NCBI GenBank assembly: GCA_033557465.1
Contig: CM066045.1
Coordinates: 132,391,596-132,455,595, forward strand
Length of the DNA: 64,000 bases
Direction of reading: 5' to 3'
Source: Ichthyophis bannanicus
Lineage: Eukaryota; Chordata; Amphibia; Gymnophiona; Ichthyophiidae
Below the pieces are notes generated by a model. It worked only from the letters and a program-made list of their open reading frames with translations. It was not told the DNA's origin and searched no databases. A program made the position numbers and the translations under genes. Shown here one piece after another: positions 8,838-18,224 of this stretch (within the stretch, counting starts at the first letter, position 1; the number at the start of each line of letters is the position of its first letter).

Positions 8838-9874
8838 TCCTTGCTCCTCTCCTCTTGCCGGCAGAGGTGGAGGAGGTCGTCTTGGCTTCGCGACGGCCTT
8901 CTACCCGCAAATGCTACGCCCTTAAATGGCGTCGCTTTGCAGTCTGGTGTACCCAACAGTCTCAGGATCCCTTCTCCTGCCCGGTGTCGGTGATCTTACA
9001 GTACTTGCTACACCTCTCTAATCTGGGACTTAAGTCCAACTCCGTCAAAGTTCACCTCAGTGCTCTTTCCGCACATCATGTGCCGGTGGACGGCAGACCT
9101 CTCTCCAACGACCCTCTCGTAGCGAGGTTTCTCCGAGGTCTCCTACTACTTAAACCACCTCTGCGCCCGCCAGCGCCTGACTGGGACCTGAATGTGGTTT
9201 TACAGCGGATCACCTGTCCGCCTTTTGAACCTATGGCTACCTGCTCTCTCCGTTTTCTGTCTTGGAAAACGCTGTTCTTGATAGCCCTCACTTCCGCTAG
9301 GCGCGTAAGTGAATTACAGGCCCTCGTGTCTGATCCCCCCTACACTCGGTTCTACAAGAATAGGGTAGTCCTACGGACTCACCCAAAGTTTCTGCCTAAA
9401 GTGGTCTCCCCTTTTCACTTGAATCAGGAGGTGGTACTTCCAACCTTCTTTCCCAGACCACACTCCAGCCGAGCTGAGACGGTCCTCCATACCCTGGACT
9501 GTAGAAGGGCGTTGAACTTCTACCTTGACCGTACGCGGGAGCACCGTAAAGCTGCGCAGCTTTTTGTGTCCTTTGACCCCAATAAATTGGGGCTCCCGGT
9601 CTCCAAGCGTACTCTGTCCATCTGGGTTGCGGACTGTATCTCTTGGGCTTATGGGGCAGCCGGACTCGCCTTAGAAAGTCGAGTCACGGCTCATTGCGTT
9701 CGGGCAAAGGCCACGTCAGTGGCTTACCTCCGCTCTGTTCCGCTGGCAGACATCTGCCGGGCCGCTACTTGGTCTTCGAGCCAGACTTTTGCGGTCCATT
9801 ACTGTCTCGAGAGGGAGTCCCGTAGGGACAGTGCTTTCGGACAGGCAGTCCTCCGTAATCTCTTTGAGGTCTGA
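7001..9874 (+). CDS. Dirs-C tyrosine recombinase (overlapping frame)
   Basis: The frame is open from 7001 (GTG) to the stop at 9874. The recognisable recombinase occupies about 8819-9874 (350 aa); the true start is unknown. Catalytic residues visible: Arg in RRVSEL (9302-9304), His and Arg in HCVR (9692-9694, 9701-9703) and the nucleophile Tyr in HYCLE (9800-9802). Known: DIRS recombinases are lambda-integrase-type enzymes that integrate a circular DNA copy. The frame overlaps RT-RNase H by about 1.8 kb, and that overlap reads as Ser/Pro/Arg-rich sequence without a known domain. No domain residue is lost, so this is the only plausible functional recombinase in the window. Confidence 0.88.
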   Translation: MVQHHRRCLGASGRARGLPSPLPSGPSLLFSGRASAPPSAQGVAPSGVSRSSAGSGGGTGATPPERSGLLFKVFSDTKENRRPPTHPGLAQPQQVPCAGEVQNAYPWNPSALPPAGRLAMLLGSKGCLHAHPHPPKPPPIPKVCGGRKSLPVQSTALRPVLRTASLHKMSRGRGGPSPASRPLCFSVPRRLAHQSSIRSGGHHRHVPHGDSAAALGLCHQLRKVHFAPLTGSRVHRRKAAHPSGASVPTARQGSAAHGPSRPLSQPAPGLRQALPETARPYGFHRPCDPQCPPEYAACSVVSPPAVATGHGRPSRPGARLRAAGLVYPVVAPAAEPGIGNAFPVTSADPGADHRCIPPGLGSPLPRGTYSGPLDQVGVCSADQLPGAQGDPPSSQGLLPPDLPTVRPCPDGQSSCHVLREQAGGHGLLPPLPGGTEALLLGRQSRHSPQGSLSPGPRKLPGGQTQQGPPAARVASGPLDRSEALPQVGPPHSGSLCQSSQPAASSLLLSSASPPSGGGGRLSDLMVGEPSVRFPSHPVSLSDPFQGSPRQSFHDPGGPSLAQAAVVSALAATGGGGSNPSGGATGSPHPGSGVPTAPQPQVSQPHGLAAERVVLAPLLLPAEVEEVVLASRRPSTRKCYALKWRRFAVWCTQQSQDPFSCPVSVILQYLLHLSNLGLKSNSVKVHLSALSAHHVPVDGRPLSNDPLVARFLRGLLLLKPPLRPPAPDWDLNVVLQRITCPPFEPMATCSLRFLSWKTLFLIALTSARRVSELQALVSDPPYTRFYKNRVVLRTHPKFLPKVVSPFHLNQEVVLPTFFPRPHSSRAETVLHTLDCRRALNFYLDRTREHRKAAQLFVSFDPNKLGLPVSKRTLSIWVADCISWAYGAAGLALESRVTAHCVRAKATSVAYLRSVPLADICRAATWSSSQTFAVHYCLERESRRDSAFGQAVLRNLFEV

Positions 9875-10010
9875 GCAACTCCTACCCTCCATCCCGGATG
9901 TGGGCTACCGGTGGGTGATAATTCAGCGAAGATTCTATCCTTCTGTGCTGCTGAGCTAGAGGGAGCTCATTTTTGTGCTTAGGGTCTCCGGTAGCCTTGA
10001 GCTTGGGAGT

Positions 10011-10108
10011 CCCATAAGTGAGGACTGACTTCCTGCTTGGTCCTGGAGAAAGCGTAGTTACTCACCTGTAACAGGTGTTCTCCAGGAGCAGCAGGAATCA
10101 GTCCTCAC
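10011..10108 (+). repeat. Dirs-C internal complementary region (ICR)
   Basis: The left arm 10011-10050 is the reverse complement of the left terminus (4602-4641). The right arm 10051-10108 is the reverse complement of the last 58 bases (10324-10381). At the joint the ICR reads GGAG-AA-AGCG, so its complement is the predicted circle junction with a TT core. Known: the ICR of DIRS elements templates the element ends during circular DNA formation. Confidence 0.92.
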
Positions 10109-10194
10109 TACCCTCCCTCCTCCCCTTGGAGTTGCAATCGTCTGCTTATGTTCTTTTTGCAAATTTTTATGCTGTCTTTTTCGCTATGTCATCT

Positions 10195-10381
10195 GACTGG
10201 CTAAGATGGCACCTTCGGGCGGGAAGACTACCGCGCATGCGCGCTGCAATTCCCAAAGGCTTTCTTTGAAAGCTGGGGAAAATTGCTCCGCGAGGGCTCC
10301 GTCGGCGCCGACGTCACCCATAAGTGAGGACTGATTCCTGCTGCTCCTGGAGAACACCTGTTACAGGTGAGTAACTACGCT
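10195..10381 (+). repeat. Dirs-C right inverted terminal repeat with 3' extension
   Basis: 10195-10333 is the exact inverted copy of the left repeat. Beyond it is an outer extension found only at right ends. This contains the hairpin CACCTG-TTA-CAGGTG and CAGGTGAGT (10364-10372), a perfect 5' splice-donor consensus pointing out of the element. It ends ACTACGCT before the TT core. Confidence 0.9.
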
Positions 10382-10383
10382 TT

Positions 10384-11050
10384 ACCACACCACTCCATGG
10401 TGGTGGAATCGGCGATGCGTTGCATCAAGAGTTCTAAAAATCATTCTTCCATACCTCCGGGCAAGGATGCCAGAAATCTCGATGCCTTTGGCTATCGGTG
10501 ATTTCAGGCATGCATGCTCACTTCTAAGATTACTTCCTACATGCTCTATATGGGCATATATCTCAAGGATATCTCCAGAGATCTAGACAACCTTTCCCCT
10601 ATCCTTCTTGATGACAAACATGATGCATTCCAGGCCTTAGTCAGGCAAAACCAGAATATGTCCAAATTTCTTACCAGAGCCTCTTTTGATGCCTTTGAGT
10701 CATCCAGCAGAGCTTCAGCAGTCTGTATCGGTGCTCGCAGAATGGCTTGACTCCAGGCATGTGACCTTGAGCAGTGAATTCAGGATAAATTGGCCAACAT
10801 CCCCTGCTCTGGTGAGAACCTCTTTGGAAAAGGTTGGAGAGAGAAGGCTGGAGAGATTGAGACAGATATTCTCACTTTGAAACGGCTATCCAGAAACACA
10901 TCAGACCTTTCTAGGAGAAAGACTAATCCAAAGAAGTCTTTCTGTCCTAAGAAAAAAAGATATTATCCTTCTTATCCACCTGGAGCTGTTTACCAACCTC
11001 AGCAGCAACAGCAGCGACAGCAGGTCCTTCACCAGCCCAAAAAAACCTAA
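10384..11050 (+). pseudogene. Dirs-B gag, C-terminal part
   Basis: It resumes the gag interrupted at 4601, starting with PHHSMVVESAM. The frame then carries the conserved block with YMLYMGIYLKDISRDL, a stop near 10507, another at about 10748 and one near 10775. It ends in a lysine-rich then Gln-rich tail (QQQQQRQQ) with a stop after PKKT. The tail differs from that of the Dirs-C type, which supports a separate family shared with Dirs-I and Dirs-N. Product non-functional. Confidence 0.8.
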
Positions 11051-11189
11051 GATGCCTACATCGCAAACAGCTGCACAGCCACAGCCAGCACCTAGTTTTT
11101 AACTCCTTCCTAGAGAGCATAGCTACTGTGCCTCTGCAGGGTCCCCCACCCCTATACATAGCAGGCAGACTCTGTTCCTATGCTCACAG

Positions 11190-12290
11190 GTGGCACCTCA
11201 TCACATCAGAGCAGTAGACTCTCAACATCGTCCAAAGTGGCTGTCTGCTTCATTTCGAAAGCTTACCTCCCACCGCCTCCACAAAAGATTATCCCGCAAA
11301 CCCCTTGCAGACAAATCTCTTATCAATCGAGGTGTCCACTCTGTTAGCTCAGGGGGCCGTATAAAGAGTTCCACCTACCCAAGAGGGCAGTGGCTTCTAC
11401 TCTCTTTACTTTCTTATCACCAAGAAGACAGGAGGAGTCAGGCCCATTATAGATCTAAGGGATCGAAACAAATTCCTTGTTCAAGAAAAATTAAAAATGA
11501 TTTCCCTCAGTACAATTCTGCAATACCTTCAGAGGAAGGACTGGCTATGTTCTCTAGACCTCAGGTAGGCATACACACATTTGCTGATCCACCCTCAACA
11601 CAGACCGTATCTGTGTTTTCGGTGCCAGCAAAACCATTACCAATATCAGTTGCTCCCCTTCGGGTTAGCTTCCGCACTCCAAGCGTTCGTAAAATGCATG
11701 GTGGTCGTGGCTGCCTACTTTTGTACTTTGGGGATGTTTGTCTTCCCTTGCTTAGATGATTGGCTAATTAGGGGAGAATCCCCAGAAAAGGTAAAACTTT
11801 CTCTTCAGCGGACCATTATTGTGTTACAAAACCTAGGATTCATCTTAAACTTTCCCAAATCGCATCTGGTCTCATCCCAGCGACTAAAATTCATTGGAGC
11901 TCTTCTAGACACTTGTCAGGCTCGTGTTTTCCTTCCACAGGATCGCTCTGCCAGTCTCATCGAGCTCGCCCACATTATAAGAAGTCACAGTGTTGTGACA
12001 ACTCAAGAAATGCTGCGTCTTCTGGGACATATGGCCTCAATGGTCCATGTTGTTCCTTATGCCCACCTGCACATGCGACAAGCACTGTGGTCGCTGTCGT
12101 CTCAATGGATCCATGCAACCGGGCGTCTTTCAGACAAGATTTCCGTTACTCCTCCTCTTGTCACCTCCGTTCGCTGGTGGTGCTACTCTCAGAATCTACT
12201 TGGAGGGTCACCTTTTCAGATGCCTCCACCACAATGCACCCTGACAACGGATGCATCCAAACTAGGGCGAGGGGGGCACATCTGAACAGT
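11190..12290 (+). pseudogene. Dirs-B reverse transcriptase and RNase H start
   Basis: The first third is frameshifted (about 11190-11580). From 11581 one frame covers the RT core: HPQHRPYLCF, YQLLPFGLASA, then CLDD at 11749-11760, where the catalytic-site tyrosine is replaced by cysteine. An RNase H start, LTTDAS, is at about 12240-12260. The frame ends at 12285. The RT thumb-like region (RLLGHMASMVH) is preserved. Confidence 0.8.
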
Positions 12291-12391
12291 CTCACTACAC
12301 AAGGACAGTGGACACAGCAGGATTCTCGGTTGCAGATCAATCTTCTGGAGCTATGGGCTCTCAAGAATGCCCTTCACATTTTTCAACCCCT

Positions 12392-12644
12392 TCTTTCAGG
12401 CAGGAGTGGAGGAGTAGCCTGGTGGTTAGAACACTGGCTTGGTAACCAAGCAACTAGGGTTCAATTCCCACTAGCACTCCTTGTGGCCTTGGGCAAGTCA
12501 CTTAACCCTCCATTGCCTTGGAAGAAAGGCCTGGCAATCTACTTCCGGTGACACTGCCAAGAAAACCCAGGAGCTTCTGGGTCACCAGGAGTCAGGACTG
12601 ACTTGAAGGCACACATTGTTTTGTTGTGTTGTGTCTTTCAGGCA
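12392..12644 (+). mobile_element. tRNA-derived SINE with 11-bp target duplication
   Basis: The insert (12403-12633) is flanked by TCTTTCAGGCA at 12392-12402 and 12634-12644. It starts with a pol III box A-like stretch (about 12414-12432) and box B GGTTCAATTCCC (about 12457). A conserved core follows (CCTTGGGCAAGTCACTTAACC, about 12487-12507) resembling the MIR/CORE-SINE core. The 3' part ends in a TTG-rich tail. It interrupts the RNase H of Dirs-B. The clear target duplication contrasts with the DIRS insertions, which have none. Confidence 0.88.
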
Positions 12645-13200
12645 AATAGGTCTTAGACCAGATGGACTATCAGTTGGCCATGTTCTATGTGAACAAGCAG
12701 GGGGGAACGGGTTCCTATCCCCTTTGCCATGAAGCCCTTCATCTCTAGTTCTTCTCGATTGCACACCGCATCCATCTCAGGACGATGTATCTTCCAGATG
12801 AACTCAATCTCCTAGCAGACAGAATCAACCTCATCCTGCGTCCACACAAGTGGACTCTTAATCAGGAAACTGTATCTTGGAACTTCCACCTGTGTGGGAT
12901 CCCCTGAATAGATCTGTTCACCACCCAGGAGAATGCACGACTACTGCTGTTTAGCTCAAGGCGTCCCTCCCTCAACAGTCAGGTCTTCCTTCCAAAACCT
13001 TGTTCAAACTGCAGGCCAACAGGGGCTCCATGATTGTAATAGCCCCTTACTGGCCCCATCAGCCATGGTTTCCTCTGCTGCTTCGACTAGCACAGACTCC
13101 ACCCCTCAGTCTAACATATGCGCCCAAACCTCCTCTCCCAGGATCATGGGATGCTTCTCCATCCCAATCTACAAGCCTTCCGTCTCACGGTGTGGCTACT
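12645..13200 (+). pseudogene. Dirs-B RNase H and methyltransferase-type remainder
   Basis: After the SINE the reading continues with QLAMFYVNKQGGTGSY (12665-12712) and ADRINLILRPHKW. It ends with a frame-shifted equivalent of MIVIAPYWPHQPWFPLLLRL (about 13030-13090). Several stops occur (for example near 12748 and 12905). The order matches Dirs-C, so this is the C-terminal part of the same polyprotein. Confidence 0.75.
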
Positions 13201-13202
13201 GA

Positions 13203-14222
13203 GAGCATGATATTTGCTGGCCTCAACCTTCCTCAGCAGGTCAATTACATCTTACTTGCATCATGCAAGCCTTCTACTAGATGTTCTTATGCTTTCAAAT
13301 GGTGAAGATTCACCTTCTGGTGTACCCTGAAACATATTGACCCCTTTGCCTATCCAGTGGAATTTATTTTACCTTATCTTCTCCACTTGTCAGTGACAGG
13401 TCTTAAGAATGACTCAGTTAGAGTTCATATTAGTGCAGTCTCACCCTATCACAGGCAGGTCAATAGGAATCCTATTTCATCTCAACCCTTGGTGCAATGA
13501 TTTATGCAGTGCCTCTTGCTGTTTAAGCTGCCAATTAAACCACCACTGGTGGTTTGGGACCTCAATGTAGTCCTAGCACAGCTTCTTTAGCTTCCTTTTG
13601 AGCCTTTGGCTACCACTTTTTTAAAATTCCTGTCTTGGAAGGTAATCTTCTCATTGCTCTCACCTCAGCTTGATGCATCTGCTTACTGCAGGCATTAGTG
13701 TCAGATCCTCTGCGTTCCCGGTTCGACCACAACAAGATGGTTTTGTGTACCAATCCACCTTCTGAAGGTGGTCTCTGCTTTCTAACTCAAACAATCGGTG
13801 ATGCTACTGGTGTTCTTCCCCAAACTGCATGCTTCTAGAGCCAAGGCGGTGTTGCATACTTTAGATTGCAAGCATGCACTGGCTTTCTGCTTGGACAAAA
13901 CCAAGACTTTCAGGAAATCCTCCCAGTATTTCATTTCTTTTGATCCAAGTCAACTTGGACTTCCAGTGTCAAAAAGCACCCTTTCCAACTGGATTGCAGA
14001 CTGCATTTCTTTTGCCTATGCTCAAGCGGGATTCTTCCTCGAGAATCACGTCACTGCTCATAACATGTGGGCCATGGTAAACTCAGTTGCCAATCTTCGT
14101 TCTGTCAAGCAGCTACCTGGTCCTCCATTCACTCTTTTGCTGCTCACTACTTTCTAGACAGGGACTTCCTTTGTGATGCTGTCTTTGCCCAGGCTGTCTT
14201 CCAGCACCTTTTTGGGATTTAA
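13203..14222 (+). pseudogene. Dirs-B tyrosine recombinase remnant
   Basis: The N-terminal part reads NYILLASCKPSTRCSYAFKW and then a stop at about 13303. The C-terminal part reads VLHTLDCKHALAFCLDKTK, SKSTLSNWIADCISFAYAQAG and HNMWAM. The first catalytic Arg region is destroyed (a stop near 13671). Arg of the HxxR pair is Trp-Ala here, so the enzyme is dead. The stop after LFGI-type sequence is at about 14222. The following 170 bases up to the ICR hold no gene. Confidence 0.75.
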
Positions 14223-14391
14223 CTGCAACTCCTACCTTCTGTCCCAGACTTGCACCAGACTTTACTGTCGATGTTCTTGCGAACTGTCATCGAGTCCAGC
14301 GGGACCTCTTTGTATCCACACACTCTGGCTCCATCCTTTAGCCTTGGGGATACCGCTGCTTATCCAGTCTGGTACCTGGGAGCTAGTGAGT

Positions 14392-14438
14392 CCCATATGT
14401 GAAGACTGCATTCCTGCTTGTTCCTGGAGATAGCATAG
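14392..14438 (+). repeat. Dirs-B ICR, left arm only
   Basis: It starts CCCATATGTG and runs through GTTCCTGGAGATAGCATAG, the reverse complement of a DIRS left terminus plus the first bases of the right arm. It stops where TT-CTCCAGGACC of Dirs-D begins (14439), ten bases past the expected core. Confidence 0.8.
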
Positions 14439-14600
14439 TTCTCCAGGACCAAGCAGGAAGTCAGTCCTCACATATGGGTGACGTCGGCGCCGACGGAGCC
14501 CTCGCGGAGCAATTTTCCCCAGCTTTCAAAGAAAGCCTTTGGGAATTGCAGTACGCATGCGCGGTCCCTTTCCTGCCCAAGGGTGCCATCTTGCTCAGTC
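14439..14600 (+). repeat. Dirs-D left inverted terminal repeat
   Basis: It begins TT-CTCCAGGACC, contains the CGTCGGCGCCGACG palindrome, ACGCATGCGCGG (one change from the NRF1 palindrome) and GCCATCTTGCTCAGTC. The repeat at 25300-25485 is its near but not perfect inverted counterpart. Confidence 0.85.
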
Positions 14601-14845
14601 TTCTTTTTTCCGCGGAGCCCAACGGACATAGTTTGTTTTTCACCGAGGAAAAAGTTGATTACCCTGTTTTTTGTCTTCCTTCTTTGGTTCGATGCCGGAT
14701 CCTTTTCCCGCCTGGGCCCGATATACCGGTATCGAGCCCACTCACTTTTTTTCGGGTTTTGTCCTTCGTGACTAGCATTCGCGCCATTTTTCTTTTTTCA
14801 CTGGCAGCCCTGTCTTTCGACCTCGCAGGGGCCCTTTCTCCCCCA

Positions 14846-16503
14846 ATGGCTGCCAGCGGGTTTAAAAAGTGTGATCGGTGTAAGAAACTTATGTCTCTCA
14901 CAGACACACATGACTGCTGCCTCCGTTGCCTCGGACCCGATCATGACCCGATGATCTGTGGTCCGTGTGAAAAAATGTCCTCAAAGGCGTTGAGGAGTTG
15001 GCAGCACCAAAAGGACAGAATCTTCTCTGACTCCACGTTTGGACGGGCCCGTACCTCGTCAGAGGCCTCGACGTCTCGGGACTCCGGCCCCGAGCAGGGT
15101 CGGGGTTCCTCTGAGCGGGGGTCTCCTTCGCGGGAGCAGCGCAGGAAGAAAAAACCCGCAAGGGCGGCGTCGGCGGACGCACCTGGTTCCTCGAGGGCCA
15201 GGTCGCATAGCCCCGACCGCCGTCCCGGGTCTTCGGAGTCGGAGAGGCCTGCCAAATAACCTCATCTCGAGATGGAGTCTCCTGGGCACGTGAGTACTGT
15301 AGTCCTCGTGGACTCTCCTCCAGGGGAGCCGACGTCGAGCCCGACGCCGTCGGGGCCCGAGTCGGGGGCTGCTGAGTCTCCTGAGCTCGGACTCAGGTTG
15401 ATGGCCTTGGAGAGCAGCTTGGCTGCCTTCATGGAGCAGCAGCGGGCACTAATCGCCGGTCTCACCAGTGCATCTGCCCCGACCACCGGGACATCGACGT
15501 CCAAGTCGACCCCGGAGGCCGAGCCGATCCTCGAGTCCATGCGAGCTCGAGTCGATCCTCGGCCATGGTCTCCCTCGGCCTCCCGTTCGGGACCGAGGTC
15601 GTCGACACCGGTACCCTCGGCGTCGGGGCGGAGAGCATCGGTGCCCGCCCGACCGGAACCGCTCGATTCCTCCTCCGAGGAGTCGGACTGGGAGACGGAA
15701 GATGAAGAATCACCCGACACCTTTAGGACTCTGTGTGTCCCATCGGACTCACCGGAGTCCAAACCTCGGAGATGATCCCCACCGGAGGATACCTGGTTCT
15801 CGGACTTCGTGTGGGATATGGCCAAGGCCTTGGCATTCCCCACGGATCCCGAGGAGGAGCCTCGAGCCGAGGAGCTCGAGGCCCTCCAGTATGACTCTCC
15901 CCCGAAGGAGGCCTTTACTGTTCCGGTTCCTCCGATGCTGGAGCGGCTGCTCTTCCGCATGTGGGAGACCCTGGCCTCGACGCCGGTGTTAAACAAGCGG
16001 GTCGATTCCATCTATCGAGTCCGCAAGAGCCCCAGGTTCCAAAAGGCACAATTAACGCACCACTCCATGGTTGTGGAATCGGCCATGCATCGACTGAAAA
16101 GTCAGAAGATGCACTCCTCGGTGCCTCCCGGCCGGGAGACCCGGAACCTGGATGCCCTCGGTAAGAAGTGCTTCCAGGGCTCTATGCTTGCTTGCCGTGT
16201 CCAGACATACCAGCTCTACATGGGCATGTATCTCCGAGACCTGGCAAAGGAGATTGCCGGGTTCTCTGCTGGTCTCTCCGAGGAACCTTTGCAGAGGTTC
16301 CAGACCTTGTCCACTGGTATTCGAGAGTGCTCGAAGTTTATCTCTCGAGCAGCCTACGATGGCTTTGAGGCTTCGGCCCGAGTAGCCGGGGCCGGCATCG
16401 GTGCCCGCCGACAGGCTTGGCTACAGTCATCCGACCTCGAGCCATGGGTACAGGACAAGTTGGTCAATGTCCCCTGCCGAGGTGAAAACCTTTTTGCAAA
16501 GCC
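14846..16503 (+). pseudogene. Dirs-D gag
   Basis: The ATG at 14846 opens a frame with an intact zinc-like motif (KKCDRCKKL..HDCCLRCLGPDH..CGPC). In-frame stops occur at 15257-15259 (TAA) and 15773-15775 (TGA). A one-base loss near 16492 (LFGKP region) moves the frame, after which gag continues in the RT frame from 16504. The conserved block VPPMLERLLFRMWE to LQSSDLEPWVQDKL is intact. Without these lesions the protein would match Dirs-C gag closely. Confidence 0.85.
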
Positions 16504-18077
16504 ATGGCTGAAAAGGCTGCTGAACTCGAGACCGAGACTCTGACCAGGACTAGGCTGTCCAGAAAAACCTCTGCCCCTTCTCAGAAGAAGAAGGGCTCGG
16601 GAAAAAAGACCTTTTACCCAAGGAAGACATCTGCCTATAAACAATACCCTCATTATCAGGCCTCTGCAGCTCCCCAACAGGGTCAGCAGGCCAAGGGGCA
16701 GGGTCATGGGCCCCGTAGGCAGAAGGCCCCCAAGCCACCAGCACCGGCTCCTGCACAGCAGGGCGGGGGGGGGGGTTTTGACTCAGAAAGCATAGCCTCT
16801 CCTCCTCAGCTGGCTCACATCAGCACAGGAGGCTGGCTGGCCCTCTTTGCCCACAGGTGGTCAGCCGTCACATCAGATGCCTGGGTGCTCCATATAGTTC
16901 AACAGGGCTATCTTCTTCATTTTCACCAGGTACCTCCCTCCTTTTTTCCAGGGGAGCCTCCAAGACCCCCTATGCACAGGGACCTACTCCTACAGGAGTT
17001 AGCAAGTCTGCTAAAGGAACAGGCTGTGGAACCGGTGCTCCACCACCTGAGAGGTCACGGCTTTTATTCCAGGTACTTTCTGGTACCAAAAAGAACAGGA
17101 GGCCTCAGACCCATCCTAGACTTGCGAAATCTCAACAAGTTCCTGGAGAGGGAAAACTTCAAGATGCTTACCCTTGGAATCCTGCTGCCCTACCTCCAGC
17201 AGGGAGATTGGCTATGCTCCTTAGATCTAAAGGATGCTTATACTCACATCCTTATTCATCTAGACCATAGACAATATCTCAGATTTGTTGTGGGAGGAAA
17301 CCACTATCAGTACAGAGTACTACCCTTTGGCCTAACCTCCACCCCCAGGGTGTTCACAAAGTGCCTGGCGGTGGTGGCGGCCTACCTAAGGCTTCAAGGT
17401 CTTTTTGTGTTCCCATACCTGGACGACTGGCTCATCAGGGGCCAGTCTTCACAGGAGGCCAGTCAAGCCACCCTTCGCACTGTGGCTCTGCATCAGCACT
17501 TGGGGTTTGTCCTAAACTTCACAAAGTTCACTTTGCTCCCGTCCCAGAACATGGAGTTCATAGGAGCCAGGCTGGACACCCTTCAGGCGAAGGCTTTTCT
17601 GCCCGTGGACAGGGCCCGCAGATTAATGGATCTAGCCAGGCAATTTTGCAGCAATTCCCTGTTCTCCGCCAGGCAATTCCTGAGACTTCTCGGCCATATG
17701 GCTTCCACGGTTCATGTAACCCCTAATGTCCGCCTGCATATGCAGCCTGCTCAGTGGAGTCTCCGAACTCAGTGGCATCAGGCCACAGGGAGTCTTGCAG
17801 ACTCAGTAAGAATATCCACACGGCTTGCCTCCTCTCTGCAATGGTGGCTTCATCTTCCGAATCTGGTGCTTGGAGTGTTTTTTCAAACCCCTCCGCACTC
17901 TCAAGTGCTGACAACCGATGCTTCTCTTCAGGGTTGGGGAGCACATTGCCAAGGGCATGTACTCAGGGTCTCTGGACCCCTTGGGAGGCTGCACAACAGA
18001 TAAACTTCCTGGAGCTACGAGCGATACGCTTAGCTCTGAGGGCCTTCTCCCATCTCACGTCTCACCAGTCTGTACTG
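16504..18077 (+). pseudogene. Dirs-D gag tail, RT and RNase H start
   Basis: One frame runs from the gag tail (AEKAAELETETLTRTRL) through a Gln/Pro/Gly linker ending QQGGGGGFDSES into RT. RT motifs: KRTGGLRPILDLRNLNKFL, SLDLKDAYTHILI, LPFGLTSTPRVFTKCL and YLDD at 17416-17427. RNase H begins LTTDASLQGWGAH (about 17909). A small deletion near 17955 shifts the frame. RNase H stops at SHQSVL (18077), where Dirs-E begins. The linker is read in a different frame from that of Dirs-C. Confidence 0.85.
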
Positions 18078-18224
18078 TTCTCCAGGACCAAGCAGGAAGT
18101 CAGTCCTCACATATGACGGAGCCCTCGCGGAGCAATTTTCCCCAGCTTTCAAAGAAAGCCTTTGGGAATTGCAGCGCGCATGTGCGGTCCTCTTCCCGCC
18201 CAAGGGTGCCATCTTGCTCAGTCT
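18078..18224 (+). repeat. Dirs-E left inverted terminal repeat, palindrome deleted
   Basis: The repeat starts CTCCAGGACC but has lost 16 bp (GGTGACGTCGGCGCCG) after CACATATG compared with Dirs-D, Dirs-M and its own right repeat. The loss removes the CRE half site and most of the larger palindrome. The NRF1-like palindrome is also changed (GCGCGCATGTGCGG). Confidence 0.85.

Larger units (their letters stand above)
4602..10381 (+). mobile_element. Dirs-C: complete, apparently young DIRS retrotransposon
   Basis: The element is about 5780 bp. It has left repeat 4602-4763, a fused gag-RT-RNase H frame 5004-8837, a recombinase frame ending at 9874, ICR 10011-10108 and right repeat 10195-10381. The inner 139 bp of the two repeats (4625-4763 and 10195-10333) are perfectly inverted copies. 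Neither coding frame is interrupted. It lies in Dirs-B gag with a TT at 4602-4603 and a TT at 10382-10383 and no target duplication. It is the best-preserved copy here and, by inference, the most recent insertion. Whether it is still active cannot be judged from the sequence. Confidence 0.92.
3194..14438 (+). mobile_element. Dirs-B: decayed DIRS copy, split by Dirs-C and a SINE
   Basis: Dirs-B sequence occupies 3194-4601 and 10384-14438. The left inverted repeat is missing: the match to the 5' leaders of the related Dirs-I and Dirs-N begins just after it. Order: gag, RT, RNase H, recombinase, then an ICR broken at 14438 by the left end of Dirs-D. All frames carry many stops. Removing 4602-10383 and keeping one TT restores the gag reading (PQ then LPHHSMV), which proves that Dirs-C was inserted into it. 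The right arm of the ICR and the right repeat were not found downstream. Confidence 0.8.
14439..18077 (+). mobile_element. Dirs-D, 5' part
   Basis: Left repeat, gag, RT and the start of RNase H of a Dirs-C-type element, broken at 18078 by the left end of Dirs-E. It sits inside the ICR of Dirs-B. Sequence 24093-25485 supplies the right kind of 3' end (recombinase, ICR, right repeat), but about 0.9 kb that should lie between is absent and Penelope-like sequence lies there instead. Joining the two as one element is therefore tentative. Confidence 0.8.

Noticed and set aside
4602..10381. LTR (gypsy-type) retrotransposon or endogenous retrovirus
   Set aside because: There are no direct LTRs, protease or DDE integrase; inverted repeats, an ICR and a tyrosine recombinase define DIRS.
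10011..10381. CRISPR-like or host inverted-repeat array
   Set aside because: The repeated blocks are the ICR and right terminal repeat and map one-to-one to element ends.
12410..12480. Possible tRNA gene (box A and box B)
   Set aside because: No cloverleaf closes, and the boxes belong to a SINE with a core, a tail and target duplications.
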